From Paenibacillus xylanilyticus (lineage in GTDB: Bacteria > Bacillota > Bacilli > Paenibacillales > Paenibacillaceae): a stretch of DNA of 64,000 nt. Of this stretch, positions 27,080 through 39,089 are shown one piece after another. The translations under genes and the position numbers were made by a program. How positions within the stretch are numbered: the first letter of the stretch is position 1; every line of letters starts with the position of its first letter. The stretch covers positions 4,839,001-4,903,000 of the forward strand of contig NZ_CP044310.1 of the NCBI RefSeq assembly GCF_009664365.1, written 5' to 3'. The notes under the pieces were generated by a model, which saw only the letters and a list, made by a program, of their open reading frames with translations, ran no database searches and was not told where the DNA came from.

Positions 27080-27544
27080 ATGGACGGATGGGAAAGCGGC
27101 GTCATTCGGGTTCACGATAGCCTGAAATTGTACTCTGGACTTACGGAGGAGGAATTGAAGGCAAGTTCGTTTTATCGGGAGAACAGCACGGAGGTTCAGA
27201 AGCTCACTACGGGATATACGTGGTACAAATTCAAATCAGATGCCTCTGCAGATGGTAAGGCATTTTACCTCGCCTTGTGTTTCCATCAGTCTAGGCTGGT
27301 TCAGGCCAGTTTGGCACTGGACGGCGAAGAATTCCCCTCTTCCTGGGATGACTGGACCGAGGCAGGTGAGATGAAGCGCAAGCTGTCCCATGATGAGTGG
27401 CTTCGTGAGCAGATTGCCGCTGCACCGCAAATAAACCGATCCAAACCCTATCCCTACATGGAATACAGGCTCCCCTGGGGATCAATATATTCCAGCTATG
27501 ATCCACGGTCTGCGAGTGCGAGCATAGGGATCACTTTTACCTGA
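27080..27544 (+). CDS. Unrecognised soluble protein
   Basis: The 154-residue protein starts MDGWESGVIRVHDSLKLYSG. Visible features are aromatic/tyrosine-rich TGYTWYKFKSDASADGKAFY, LALCFHQSRLVQASLALDGE, and a Trp pair in FPSSWDDWTEAGEMK. The segment LSHDEWLREQIAAAP is helical. The family is not recognised; the beta-strand style of the core resembles the small 'immunity-like' proteins nearby. GAAGGTGGGACTGTAAT precedes the ATG. It is monocistronic, divergent from the HEAT gene, and followed by the PilZ gene after a gap of 109 bases. Confidence 0.65.
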   Translation: MDGWESGVIRVHDSLKLYSGLTEEELKASSFYRENSTEVQKLTTGYTWYKFKSDASADGKAFYLALCFHQSRLVQASLALDGEEFPSSWDDWTEAGEMKRKLSHDEWLREQIAAAPQINRSKPYPYMEYRLPWGSIYSSYDPRSASASIGITFT

Positions 27545-27653
27545 TATGGTGTTGGATCCCTTCCAATGCAAACAAGGCCGTATCTCTTCATTTTTGGGTA
27601 CAAATTGACGATATATCCATAACATGAATCTTTTGAACTTTGTGGAGGAAACT

Positions 27654-28031
27654 ATGTCAATCAACCTTAGAAGAGAGCCTTTTCGTTATACATTGAAGGA
27701 ACCCATCACGTTTGAAATTTACATTATCAGCATTAACGGAGTCTCTGCTCCGCACAAACCGATTCAGGCCGAATTGATCGATATCAGCCGATCGGGGTGC
27801 CAGCTTTCATTTCCGCTTAGCCTGCATGTCGAGTCCAATGAAATCCGGATCGGAATGAATCTGCTTCTTTTTGAAGATCCTTTAGATCTGGAAGGAACAC
27901 TGCGCTGGGGCAACGAAGAGAACGAAACCTGGCACTACGGCGTACAGCTTGAAATACAAGACGGTAACCATGATCGTCTGTCCAGAGAACTGCGCATGCT
28001 TGCGGGACAGGGAAGAATTATGGTGAAGTGA
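27654..28031 (+). CDS. PilZ domain protein (c-di-GMP receptor candidate)
   Basis: The 125-residue single-domain protein carries the two c-di-GMP-binding signatures: RREPFRY (RxxxR) at residues 5-11 and DISRSGCQ (D/NxSxxG) near residue 43. It is followed by a beta-barrel (IRIGMNLLLFEDPLDLEGTL, WGNEENETWHYGVQLEI). It may therefore relay c-di-GMP, for which the PAS-GGDEF protein at 3082 is one possible source. The start ATG 27654 has TGGAGGAAAC upstream. Its stop overlaps the stop of the converging permease pseudogene by 14 bases. Confidence 0.85.
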   Translation: MSINLRREPFRYTLKEPITFEIYIISINGVSAPHKPIQAELIDISRSGCQLSFPLSLHVESNEIRIGMNLLLFEDPLDLEGTLRWGNEENETWHYGVQLEIQDGNHDRLSRELRMLAGQGRIMVK

Positions 28032-29309
28032 CGGTTTTGCTCGCTGTAGAAGCATTCTCCATTTTGGACCAGTTCACACTTTTCTCCAGAATAAGCGAGA
28101 CCATAACTCCGATCACGAGACCGTTGCTAATAATCGGAATAAGGTAAATCGGTAATGCCTGAAAGGCTTCAGCAGGGATGTTCATCACGGCAACTCCGGT
28201 TAGCACGGGCAGCGCCACGCGGTAGATCGTCTTGGAATTAAATGCAGTACCTTCAATGGTGCGGAGAGCCGTTCCAAACATTTGCAGATAGGCTACAAAC
28301 AGCACGGCACTGCCCACACTCGGTGGTATTTGCGCAAAAAAGGCCGTCACCGAAGGGGTGAGTCCCAAAATACATAACATGGCAGCCCCGATAATAAAAG
28401 CAGCACACCCACACATGCGGATAGCATGCTGAACAATCCGGTTAGTACATAGGAACGTTTATATTGCTGGTCTGTCGTCTGTGTTTCATATATTTTCTCA
28501 ACTGTGCTTAATGTCGTGATTGAATTCGTCATGTTGACCAATCCCACGAAGAACGCCGTTACAACAATGCCTGGCTCCCACGTCGGTACTCCCCATGGAA
28601 ACAGCTTAAACAAGCTCCCCCCAGAATTGCCCGTTAACCCTGCATGCTGGCCTGGAAACACAAAACTGTAGGCAATCCACCCTGTCACAATGCCGATGAG
28701 GATGGCGTAGTTGCCCAGTTTACCTCTTCCCTTCAGTTGGATCAGGGCGACCAGAAAGGCAATAGCTACAGACAAAGCTGCAACCGGCAGGTTAAATGTA
28801 CCGAATTCGGTATACCCTATCATGCCTTTGAAGAAATTCATGGTCAACTGAATTGTCATGAGAAACAGCATGGCGCTCTTCACCATGGGTGTAAACAGCT
28901 TCTGCAGCAGATGGGCTGCACCCAATCGGCCAAGAACGGCCATCGTTAGTCCTGCGAGCAGGAAGCCGGCAGCAAGTCCGCCCCCGATCCGCTCCAGACT
29001 CATGCCGGCGGAAGATGCCGAGACGGTCAGGCTGAGGGTCAATCCCCACCAGAGACCGGACGGTCCATCCATGACTGCATAGCGATGCCCAAACAAGGCT
29101 TGCAGAATGCACACGGCTCCGGTCAGCAGAAAAGCGTGCTGCATGGATGCAGCGATGGCATCCGGTGACATGTGAAAATTATGACCAATGGATAATGGTA
29201 CGACGACCGTGTTGGTAAACAGGAAGAAGAACCATTGAATCCCTGCCAAAACCAGTGATGATGTCTGACTTATATATTTTGTAATAACATGCTCTTGGTG
29301 TCTGTTCAT
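28018..29309 (-). pseudogene. NCS2 nucleobase:cation symporter, interrupted by a small deletion/frameshift
   Basis: The first 298 codons read a normal NCS2 (xanthine/uracil permease-like) sequence: SSLVLAGIQWFFFLFTNTVV, YAVMDGPSGLWWGLTLSLTV, FVGLVNMTNSITTLSTVEKI. Just after TGLFSMLSACVG the frame changes, and the C-terminal part continues in another frame: AAFIIGAAMLCILGLTPSVT, PPSVGSAVLFVAYLQMFGTA, to a stop at 28018. About 25-30 residues that normally link these parts (the GVVPYAP..SSIGF region) are missing, so it is a deletion that is not a multiple of three. The protein is very likely non-functional. RBS AAAGGA precedes ATG 29309. Confidence 0.8.
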
Positions 29310-29359
29310 GATATAATTCGTGTCCTTTCGCGCCTCAATATGGAGTTAGGCACCTTCAT

Positions 29360-29944
29360 TCAGCTATTCGATAGCATCCGTTCCATTTCGGTATAACGGT
29401 TCCGTCTGGCATGAGCTAGCGGGGTAACGCCATCCCGATCTGCGATCTCTCTATCGGCACCATATTGCAGAAGCAATGCCACGATCTGCTGATGCCGGGG
29501 TCCACCGTCTCCCAGAATGACGGCCTCCAGCAGTGCTGTCCAGCCCAGATTGTTGACATGATTCACATCCACATCTGTAGAAGTCAGCAGGAATTCCACA
29601 ATGTTCACATGGCCCCTGTCGGCTGCAGGGATAAGTGCGGTTCCGCCAAAGCGATTCGTTAATCTTGTATCTGCCCCGGCCGCGACGGCCATTTCAACAA
29701 TTTCCTTGAGGCCCTCAGCACTGGCATATAACAACGGATTATCCAATCGATTATCCTGAATGTTAATATCCGCTCCGGCATCAATCAACATGCTAACGGT
29801 CTGTACCTTGTTGCCATGTACTGCAGCCATTAGCGGAGTTCTCCCAAGCGCATCCTGTTCGTTCAATCCGGCACCTTGTGTAATAAACCGGATAACCTCA
29901 TCTGTATGTCCAGCTTCAGCAGCCGCATGTATCGTATTAACCAA
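29360..29944 (-). CDS. Ankyrin repeat protein
   Basis: The 194-residue protein is almost wholly ankyrin: LNEQDALGRTPLMAAVHGNK, INIQDNRLDNPLLYASAEGL, TRLTNRFGGTALIPAADRGH, VNHVNNLGWTALLEAVILGD and REIADRDGVTPLAHARRNRY, five repeats with the TPLxxA pattern. The RBS decides the start: GGAGG directly abuts the ATG at 29953, which is too close, whereas TTG at 29944 is correctly spaced, so I use TTG. It lies 50 bases downstream of the broken permease, same strand. Probably cytoplasmic; partner unknown. Confidence 0.85.
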   Translation of the reverse strand: MVNTIHAAAEAGHTDEVIRFITQGAGLNEQDALGRTPLMAAVHGNKVQTVSMLIDAGADINIQDNRLDNPLLYASAEGLKEIVEMAVAAGADTRLTNRFGGTALIPAADRGHVNIVEFLLTSTDVDVNHVNNLGWTALLEAVILGDGGPRHQQIVALLLQYGADREIADRDGVTPLAHARRNRYTEMERMLSNS

Positions 29945-30123
29945 TGCGTTCATCCTCCAATTCGTTGTTAACCTTGTGGATCAGCGTTCCCATGGAGATC
30001 GAATCTTGCGATTTAGGTGCGTAAATCTAATGTATGGTACCATAGGAGGATAGTATATTAAAAATACATGTTTTGTTGGCTAACTATACGAAATACATAT
30101 ACTTGCAACGAGGGTGAAAACAA

Positions 30124-31005
30124 GTGGATATCAAACAATGTCGCTACTTTATAGCCATTGCCGAAGAGAAACAAATTACCGCAGCTGCCCGAAGACTGCA
30201 CATGGCTCAGCCTCCACTCAGCCAGCAATTAAAACTGATGGAAGAAGAGCTGGGCGTAGCACTCTTTGAACGCAAAGGACGCTTGATGGAATTAACGCAA
30301 GCAGGCCGCAGCTTCTATGATTATGCGGTCACGATGACCAAATACATGGAGGAAGCTGTTATGGAGATGCAGAGCTTCCGTTACGGAATCCGGGGCAAGC
30401 TATCCCTGGGCATGAATACCATTTCCGATAGTCTGATCCCGAAGGCGCTCCAGCAGTTTCGCACAAGCCATCCTCAAGTAACCTACAAAATTCAGCAGAA
30501 TGAATCCGCTCAGCTATGCAGCATGCTGGATGATGGACTGATTGAGCTGGCCTGCGTACGTATGCCGGTGAAAACCAAACACTATGAAGTGCTGCATCTG
30601 CCGCAGGAGCCGCTCTACTATATATCCTCGGAGCCTCTGGAGACCAAGGGGGAAAATGGCACTTACTTTGATCAGTTGGCCGAAGTTCCACTCCTGCTTC
30701 CAAGTACAGAGGGACTCGGCATGTTTGAACTGATTCTTGAGAAGTTTCGCGAACATCAGGTGAAGCCTTCGATTATGGGTGAATGCTCAGATGTAGCCAT
30801 GCTGCTAGAGCTGGTCCGGCTCGGATTCGCGAATTCTATCGTGCCTGGCACTGTACTGCAGCTCCATCACGAACAATCATTTCATATCTATCGGATCCTT
30901 GACCCGAACTCCACCGTGGGGTCAGCGCTCGTCTGGCTGCACCATCGTTATCTGTCCAAGCCAGCCCAGCAATTCGTGCAGTTGGTTCGGGAGATGCTCC
31001 CATAG
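30124..31005 (+). CDS. LysR family transcriptional regulator
   Basis: The 293-residue protein starts at GTG with GAGGGTGAAAACAA upstream. Its DNA-binding domain (about 1-60) contains QITAAARRLHMAQPPLSQQL and LGVALFERKG; the effector domain covers about 90-290. Its target may be the divergent minus-strand operon (ankyrin and the damaged permease), whose promoter region adjoins it; this is inference. Its start lies 180 bases from the ankyrin gene. The effector cannot be named. The region upstream (29945-30123) is AT-rich and probably holds both promoters. Confidence 0.9.
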   Translation: MDIKQCRYFIAIAEEKQITAAARRLHMAQPPLSQQLKLMEEELGVALFERKGRLMELTQAGRSFYDYAVTMTKYMEEAVMEMQSFRYGIRGKLSLGMNTISDSLIPKALQQFRTSHPQVTYKIQQNESAQLCSMLDDGLIELACVRMPVKTKHYEVLHLPQEPLYYISSEPLETKGENGTYFDQLAEVPLLLPSTEGLGMFELILEKFREHQVKPSIMGECSDVAMLLELVRLGFANSIVPGTVLQLHHEQSFHIYRILDPNSTVGSALVWLHHRYLSKPAQQFVQLVREMLP

Positions 31006-31085
31006 GTACATAACGGATGAGGTGTTAATTGAAAGCAACAGATATTCAGCTGCGATGAAACACAGGCGATTAGCGTAGCTATAAA

Positions 31086-31132
31086 ACAAAAAAAACAGCA
31101 GGGTCTCCAGTATGTTTGGAAACTCTGCTGTT
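31086..31132 (-). terminator. Terminator of the beta-glucoside operon
   Basis: AACAGCAG / CTGCTGTT stem with inner TCCA/TGGA pairing; TTTTTTTT follows on the minus strand, just after bglP. Confidence 0.85.
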
Positions 31133-31140
31133 TCTTATTG

Positions 31141-33054
31141 TTAGGCTTTGGCTGTATAGAGCAGCTCCTGCTCTTTGATTGCAGTGCGACCTGCAGATAC
31201 AATTGACTCGTATTGATGCATGTTTGTGACGATGACTGGTGTGATGGTTGTATAACCGGCTTTTTCGATTTCTTCACGGTCAAATTCCATCAATACATCA
31301 CCCACAGCAACTTTTGCGCCTGCCTGAACCTTAGGCGAGAAGAATTGGCCTTTCAGCTTCACCGTATCAATTCCGATGTGGATCAGCATCTCTGCACCGT
31401 TGTCGCTGACCAGACCAATGGCATGTCCACTCTTCGACAAGGAGAACACCGTTCCGTTAATCGGGGAAACCACACGACCTTCAGTCGGCTGAATTGCAAA
31501 TCCTTTACCCATGATTTCTTCAGAGAATGCAGGGTCTGGTACATCGCTAAGCGGTCTTACTTCCCCAGTCATCGGGCTGAATACTTCTTGATCCTGGGCT
31601 TTTTCTTCTTCAACCGCAGATACTGCGGAAGCGGAACTGTTTACATCAGCGGCAACGGGTGTAACAGGCTCAGCTGAAGCTGTAGTCGCTGCTGGAACCG
31701 CTTCTGGAACATCTTCGAATCCGAGGATGTACGTCAGTATTGCAGAAGCTACAACTGCAATGACAATTCCGATCAGAGCATATACAAATGTCGGACCGAT
31801 GATCATCGGAATTCCTGAGAGACCTGCCAGACCACCGATAACATACGCTTTTGTTTGGAAGAAGCTGACGAACGCTCCGCTAATTGCCGCACCAATCAGT
31901 GCTGCTACAAACGGTTTTTTGAATCGCATGTTGACCCCGTACATGGCTGGTTCTGTAATACCCATAAGTGCGGTAACACCAGTCGATGCAGACAAGGATT
32001 TGATTTGTTTGTTTTTGGATTTCAGAGAAACACCCAAAGCACTACCTGCTTGTGCAAAGTTAGCAACCATCATAAGCGGGATCAAGTAATCGTATCCCAA
32101 TGTTGCAATAGAACCGATCATGATTGGAACGAGCGCATAGTGCATTCCTGTAATAATTAACAGTGAGAACGCTCCACCAACAAGCAATCCTGCAAACAAA
32201 CCAGCATTATTAAACAACCAGTTAATACCGTCCGTCAAGCCGTTACCAATGATAACCCCTAGTGGTCCTACGGCAATCATCATAACAGGGACAATGATAA
32301 GCAGAGTCACTGTAGGCACAACAATCAATTTAAGAGAAGCATGTGTAACTTTGTCGATCGCCTTTTCTACATAAGATGCCAGCCAGACTGCAATCAAAAT
32401 CGGAATAACCGAAGATGCATAGGTTGCAGCTACAACCGGCAAACCGATGAAAGATACATTCTCACCTGGTGCTAACAAAGCCGTAATGGTTGGGTGCATA
32501 ACCGATGCACCAATGGCCGCACCAATATACATATTGCTTCCGAGCTTACGTGCTGTACTAATTCCGAGAATGATTGGCAGGAAGTAGAACGCACCGTCAC
32601 CAATAGCGGACAGGATGATGTATGTTGAACTTGTTGCATCAATCCATCCAAAGGTAAGCAGCAAGGCCACGATCCCTTTGATCATACCCGCGCCAGTGAT
32701 GGCAGGAAGGATTGGAGTGAACACACCTGAAATAAAGTCAAATACGGCACTCAGCGGATTTTTCTTTTTGCCGCCTGTTGCAGCAGCTGCTGGTTTCGCA
32801 TCAGGAGATTTGGACATGTTTCCTACCAGCGCGTTATACACCACTGGCACATCGTTCCCGATAATAACCTGAAATTGACCACCATTCTCCATAACGCCCA
32901 TAACGCCAGGTGTATTTTTAAGCGTCGCTTTGTCAGCTTTGCCATTGTCATTAAGATTAAATCTAAGTCTTGTCATACAGTGCGTGACTTGATCAATGTT
33001 TTCTTCTCCACCGACCAATTTCAGAATATCTTTGGACAATTGTTGTTTATCCAT
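31141..33054 (-). CDS. bglP: PTS beta-glucoside transporter, EIIBCA (BglP type)
   Basis: The 637-residue permease phosphorylates aryl-beta-glucosides during uptake. EIIB (about 1-85) has the phospho-Cys in QVTHCMTRLRF. EIIC (about 110-470) contains FTPILPAITGAGMIKG, ITGMHYALVPIMIGS and SASTGVTALMGITEPAMYGV. After a Pro/Ala linker, EIIA (about 515-637) has EMLIHIGIDTVKLKGQFF with its phospho-His. ATG 33054 is chosen for AAAGGAG. A RAT/terminator switch in the licT-bglP gap controls it, so LicT must release termination for expression. It sits at the end of the operon. Confidence 0.95.
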   Translation of the reverse strand: MDKQQLSKDILKLVGGEENIDQVTHCMTRLRFNLNDNGKADKATLKNTPGVMGVMENGGQFQVIIGNDVPVVYNALVGNMSKSPDAKPAAAATGGKKKNPLSAVFDFISGVFTPILPAITGAGMIKGIVALLLTFGWIDATSSTYIILSAIGDGAFYFLPIILGISTARKLGSNMYIGAAIGASVMHPTITALLAPGENVSFIGLPVVAATYASSVIPILIAVWLASYVEKAIDKVTHASLKLIVVPTVTLLIIVPVMMIAVGPLGVIIGNGLTDGINWLFNNAGLFAGLLVGGAFSLLIITGMHYALVPIMIGSIATLGYDYLIPLMMVANFAQAGSALGVSLKSKNKQIKSLSASTGVTALMGITEPAMYGVNMRFKKPFVAALIGAAISGAFVSFFQTKAYVIGGLAGLSGIPMIIGPTFVYALIGIVIAVVASAILTYILGFEDVPEAVPAATTASAEPVTPVAADVNSSASAVSAVEEEKAQDQEVFSPMTGEVRPLSDVPDPAFSEEIMGKGFAIQPTEGRVVSPINGTVFSLSKSGHAIGLVSDNGAEMLIHIGIDTVKLKGQFFSPKVQAGAKVAVGDVLMEFDREEIEKAGYTTITPVIVTNMHQYESIVSAGRTAIKEQELLYTAKA

Positions 33055-33082
33055 TGTGTTTTGCTCCTTTAATGTGTAATGA

Positions 33083-33179
33083 AGGTTAAAAAAAAACCTA
33101 AACACTGGATAATGACAAAGCCGTTTCAGCTTATCATTATTCAACGTTTAGGTTTTGCCTTTTTAGCAGTAACAATCCC
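33083..33179 (-). promoter_or_regulatory. RAT antiterminator with overlapping terminator before bglP
   Basis: Minus-strand RNA has GGATTGTTACTGCTAAAAAG followed by GCAAAACC (33151-33179), which is the BglG/LicT ribonucleic antiterminator element. Its end overlaps a terminator: AAAACCTAAAC pairs with GTTTAGGTTTT (33093-33156), followed by TTTTTT. LicT binding should favour the RAT and block termination. Confidence 0.9.
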
Positions 33180-33183
33180 AAAA

Positions 33184-34035
33184 TTATTCAGTTGGTTGTT
33201 CATTTCTTACAACACGCTCAATGTGAATCGTCAGATACAGTATTTCTTCCTTAGACAAGACCCGATTATAGATCTTCCGCGTATAATCATTAATCTTGAC
33301 TGCACAAGTAAATGCTTCAGGGTATTGCTTACTCACCAGATCATGAAGCGGATTATCTTCTTCCTTGTCTTCAATGGCTGTACCTTGCAGCACACGTTGA
33401 GCAAAAAACTTCAGATGGGTTAAGAAGCGATAATAGCTCAGCGAATCCTCATCCAGTTCAATGACAAAACTGCGCCTTACAATGTTGAGTATGTCCTTGA
33501 CAATATTCGTAATACTGATGGTTTCTCTCATCTCACCGTTCATCTGGGCATTGACCAGATGCATGGCGATGAATGCGCATTCGTCTTCGGGAAGCAGTAC
33601 ACCCAGCGTTTCTTCAATAATCTGAAGTGCCTTTAGTCCAATGGCATATTCCTTGCGGTACATGCGCTTGATCTCCCAGAACAGTGCGTTACGGATCTGC
33701 AATCCTTGACGATGTCGATCAATGGCAAAATGAATATGATCCGTTAGTGAAATATAGATGCTCTCATGTAACTTCTCACCTAACACCGTCTCCGCATAAC
33801 GAATAATTTCATCCGAGCATTCAACATATTCAACTGGAATATCGGACAGAAGCGTTTTCAGTTTCTGCGATACTTCCTTGCTTTCCAATGAGAATATTTT
33901 TTCGACAAGACTTTCGTCGATCGATTCACCAGCATGTTTTTTGAAGGCAATTCCCCGCCCCATGACGACCAGTTCGTTTCCGCCCGAATCAATCACGGTA
34001 ACTACGTTGTTGTTGAGCACCTTCTCAATTTTCAT
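33184..34035 (-). CDS. licT: BglG/LicT family transcriptional antiterminator
   Basis: The 283-residue RNA-binding protein begins with a CAT domain (about 1-56: KIEKVLNNNVVTVIDSGGNE, GRGIAFKKHAGESID). PRD1 (about 65-170) has His100 in SLTDHIHFAIDR and the AMHLVNAQMN block; PRD2 (about 175-280) has LTHLKFFAQRVL and LYLTIHIERVV. PTS-mediated phosphorylation of these histidines by HPr and the BglP EIIB sets activity. Its own leader has a RAT (34068-34139) preceded by a strong promoter, so it autoregulates; RATs before bglP and the distal GH1 complete the circuit. It is followed by bglP on the same strand. Confidence 0.94.
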   Translation of the reverse strand: MKIEKVLNNNVVTVIDSGGNELVVMGRGIAFKKHAGESIDESLVEKIFSLESKEVSQKLKTLLSDIPVEYVECSDEIIRYAETVLGEKLHESIYISLTDHIHFAIDRHRQGLQIRNALFWEIKRMYRKEYAIGLKALQIIEETLGVLLPEDECAFIAMHLVNAQMNGEMRETISITNIVKDILNIVRRSFVIELDEDSLSYYRFLTHLKFFAQRVLQGTAIEDKEEDNPLHDLVSKQYPEAFTCAVKINDYTRKIYNRVLSKEEILYLTIHIERVVRNEQPTE

Positions 34036-34067
34036 TTCCTCACATCACCTTGCACCGTCAAAGTAGT

Positions 34068-34139
34068 AAAAGGCAAAACCAAAGCAGGTCACGAAAGATG
34101 CCCTGCTTCTGGTTTTGCCTGATTGAACAGTAACAATCC
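34068..34139 (-). promoter_or_regulatory. RAT antiterminator and terminator in the licT leader
   Basis: GGATTGTTACTGTTCAATCA followed by GGCAAAACC (34111-34139) is a RAT. It overlaps a terminator whose stem is GGCAAAACC..AAGCAGG against CCTGCTT..GGTTTTGCC (34072-34119), followed by TTTTACTACTTT. Confidence 0.88.
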
Positions 34140-34162
34140 AGTTATTCATTAGCCTTAGGCCC

Positions 34163-34213
34163 ATCTTACCATATAAATATCTATATGACAATGTTTTTGT
34201 GAAAGCGGTTAAT
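34163..34213 (-). promoter_or_regulatory. licT promoter and nearby cre-like site
   Basis: -35 TTGTCA (34186-34191), spacer 17, -10 TAAGAT (34163-34168): a strong sigma-A promoter about 25 bases before the RAT. Upstream, TGAAAGCGGTTAAT (34200-34213) matches 12 of 14 positions of the CcpA cre consensus, so catabolite control is plausible. Confidence 0.65.
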
Positions 34214-34267
34214 GCGACTAATTGTGACACGAGAAGATGCTTGTCAACTATGCCTTTTGAACCACTA

Positions 34268-35731
<1,464 letters not shown>

Positions 35732-35761
35732 TCAGAAGCGTTCAAGCTATCCGAACCTGTA

Positions 35762-37243
<1,482 letters not shown>

Positions 37244-37363
37244 TTATTTTGTAATGACAAGTCAGAAAGATAGAATGTCCTATTTCGAGCAAACCAACAC
37301 GGTAATCAATAGATCAATTGCGGTTGTTCCTGATCTACGGACCCAAAATAGGCCAGAAAACAA

Positions 37364-37455
37364 GAAAAACCTAAACTCAAGGTAAAATAGCGCCAAAAAA
37401 GGAGCTTTCATTTCACCATCAGTTTAGGTTTTGCCTGTCTTCGCAGTAACAATCC
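37364..37455 (-). promoter_or_regulatory. RAT antiterminator and terminator before the first GH1 gene
   Basis: GGATTGTTACTGCGAAGACA followed by GGCAAAACC (37425-37455) is a RAT; AAAACCTAAACT (37421-37432) pairs with AGTTTAGGTTTT (37366-37377), which is followed by TCTTG. Upstream, TGTTACGCTTACA near 37490-37510 is cre-like but one base short. Confidence 0.87.
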
Positions 37456-37566
37456 ATCAAACGATGTATTGATTATTCTGTTGTTTTTCTCTCGTGATGT
37501 AAGCGTAACATATCTATATTTTAAAATCAACTTCACCACGTGACACCCAATTTATATAGAAGAACT

Positions 37567-37860
37567 TCAGCGCGGCATTTGCATTATGGCAGCTCTTAAT
37601 GCATTTTCTCCGTCTATATGTCCCAGATAGCTTGCAGGACTTTGGTCGCCTAAAGCAGGCACCTTTTTTCACACCCATTCCAGTGCATACTCTCCCATTT
37701 CGCATAAAAGCACCTGACATATATCTGCCGGAATTCCCTTTTGTTTCGCGCTTTCCACCAGTTTTGGATCAACCTGCAAAAAGCAATCGGCAAAACACAT
37801 AACAAATGAGTCCCAACTCTCATGGTTGAATTCAGCAAGAAAGATGTCTTTCATACTCAT
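37567..37860 (-). pseudogene. Antitoxin-like small protein with internal TGA stop
   Basis: A good RBS (GGGAGGCATTTTAC) precedes ATG 37860, and the frame reads MSMKDIFLAEFNHESWDSFV, then MCFADCFLQVDPKLVESAKQ, KGIPADICQVLLCEMGEYAL and EWV, followed by TGA at 37669. After the TGA the same frame continues KKVPALGDQSPASYLGHIDG and ENALRAAIMQMPR to a stop at 37567. The tail 'PALG.QSPASYL' resembles the C-terminus of MbcA/ParS/Xre-type antitoxins (NPALGG.SPxxL). The read-through length of 97 residues fits a single small protein, so the TGA is probably a nonsense mutation. The short 63-residue version could still be translated. Confidence 0.6.
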
Positions 37861-38007
37861 GTAAAATGCCTCCCTGAAATGCGATTTGGTACCCCGAAGT
37901 CCTATCTGACATAATTCAGCCTTAAGCCGCTTGAAACGATAACTGAGAAAGGTAAACTTAATTTTACATGTTTTTTGGGAGATTGAACACCGAAGGAGGA
38001 ACCCATC

Positions 38008-39072
38008 ATGACTGATGAAGCAAGCACAGCCGGCTGGGATGCCATTGATACAGCATTTAACGAACTTTATGGGGAGCAGGAACCCAAACATTACGGCACA
38101 GCCATCCCTTATGCGCTCGGAGGACCTGACCCTCTGGATGGAATCAGTGCTTATAAAGTGGAACACCCAACACCTCATTGGCATTTTGTAACGTACGGCT
38201 TCTCCGAACTATATGACAAAGAAACCAATGATCCCGAGCACAGCGGATATGGATTCGAACTGACCTTTCGGCTTACCCGAACAGAGGATGAGACTGAACC
38301 GCCCGCTTGGGCTCTGAATTTGTTACAGAACATGGGACGGTATGTCTTCAATAGCGGAAACGTATTTCGCCCAGGCGACTATTTGGATGCCAACGGACCG
38401 ATCTGTCTGGGCTCTGATACCTTGCTGACCGCCCTTTCCTTCATAGAAGACCCGGATCTGAAGCCGCTGTCCACCCCTAATGGCACAATGGAATTTATTC
38501 AGATGGTCGGAATTACCGGACGTGAATTGGAAACGATGCAAACGTGGAATACTCGTGGATTCCTCAAATCATGCGAACCTTTCATGCCCAAATATGTCAC
38601 GGATCTCATGCGTAACTCCTATGTGGATATTCCATCAATAGGGCAGGCTGTTCAGCGTGGAATTGAGCTTGAAGGTTCCAGCACGGCGTTTTTATTCATA
38701 CAACAACTGGCTTGGACGCCTTCCCGCAAACGATTGCTGCAAAAAAATATGCCCGCCGAACTCCAGCTTGGAGCCAAACAGGCGGTTCTGATTGGAAAAA
38801 TACTGCGCAGCCGTATTGCAAAGGATGCTCCGTTATCACTTGTAGGTTCAGGAGTGAATATCACCTTCGAGGCCGGAGAAAATGCTTCTTTTCATGAAGA
38901 AGAAACCAAAATTACCATAACCGTGAATGAACAGACCGTAAACGAACTAACAGCTCATCTTAAACCTTCGGAATTGACATTCGAGATACCTTCCCTTCCC
39001 GGCTTGCTTATCCGAATAGTCCGAACTGAAATTACCGACCAGGAAGGTCGCGTCGTAGAAACCATTGGTTAA
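38008..39072 (+). CDS. Suppressor-of-fused (SUFU) domain protein
   Basis: The 354-residue soluble protein has the SUFU domain at about residues 25-195: HYGTAIPYALGGPDPLDGIS, YKVEHPTPHWHFVTYGFSEL, YGFELTFRLTRTEDETEPPA and FNSGNVFRPGDYLDANGPIC. Bacterial SUFU proteins are often immunity proteins to secreted toxins; the family is related to the eukaryotic Hedgehog regulator. A longer C-terminal half (about 230-354) is unrecognised, with IEIPSLPGLLIRIVR near the end. AAGGAGGAACCC fits ATG 38008. It is followed by a GAF-LuxR gene 17 bases later, so they form a transcription unit. Confidence 0.88.
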   Translation: MTDEASTAGWDAIDTAFNELYGEQEPKHYGTAIPYALGGPDPLDGISAYKVEHPTPHWHFVTYGFSELYDKETNDPEHSGYGFELTFRLTRTEDETEPPAWALNLLQNMGRYVFNSGNVFRPGDYLDANGPICLGSDTLLTALSFIEDPDLKPLSTPNGTMEFIQMVGITGRELETMQTWNTRGFLKSCEPFMPKYVTDLMRNSYVDIPSIGQAVQRGIELEGSSTAFLFIQQLAWTPSRKRLLQKNMPAELQLGAKQAVLIGKILRSRIAKDAPLSLVGSGVNITFEAGENASFHEEETKITITVNEQTVNELTAHLKPSELTFEIPSLPGLLIRIVRTEITDQEGRVVETIG

Positions 39073-39089
39073 TGTAAGGAGGTAATATC

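Noticed and set aside
37490-37510. cre site TGTTACGCTTACA upstream of the first GH1 gene
   Set aside because: It is one base shorter than the 14-base cre consensus, so it is noted only in the RAT feature.
37669-37671. TGA read as selenocysteine
   Set aside because: No SECIS-like stem directly after the TGA and no selenoprotein family; nonsense mutation is simpler.
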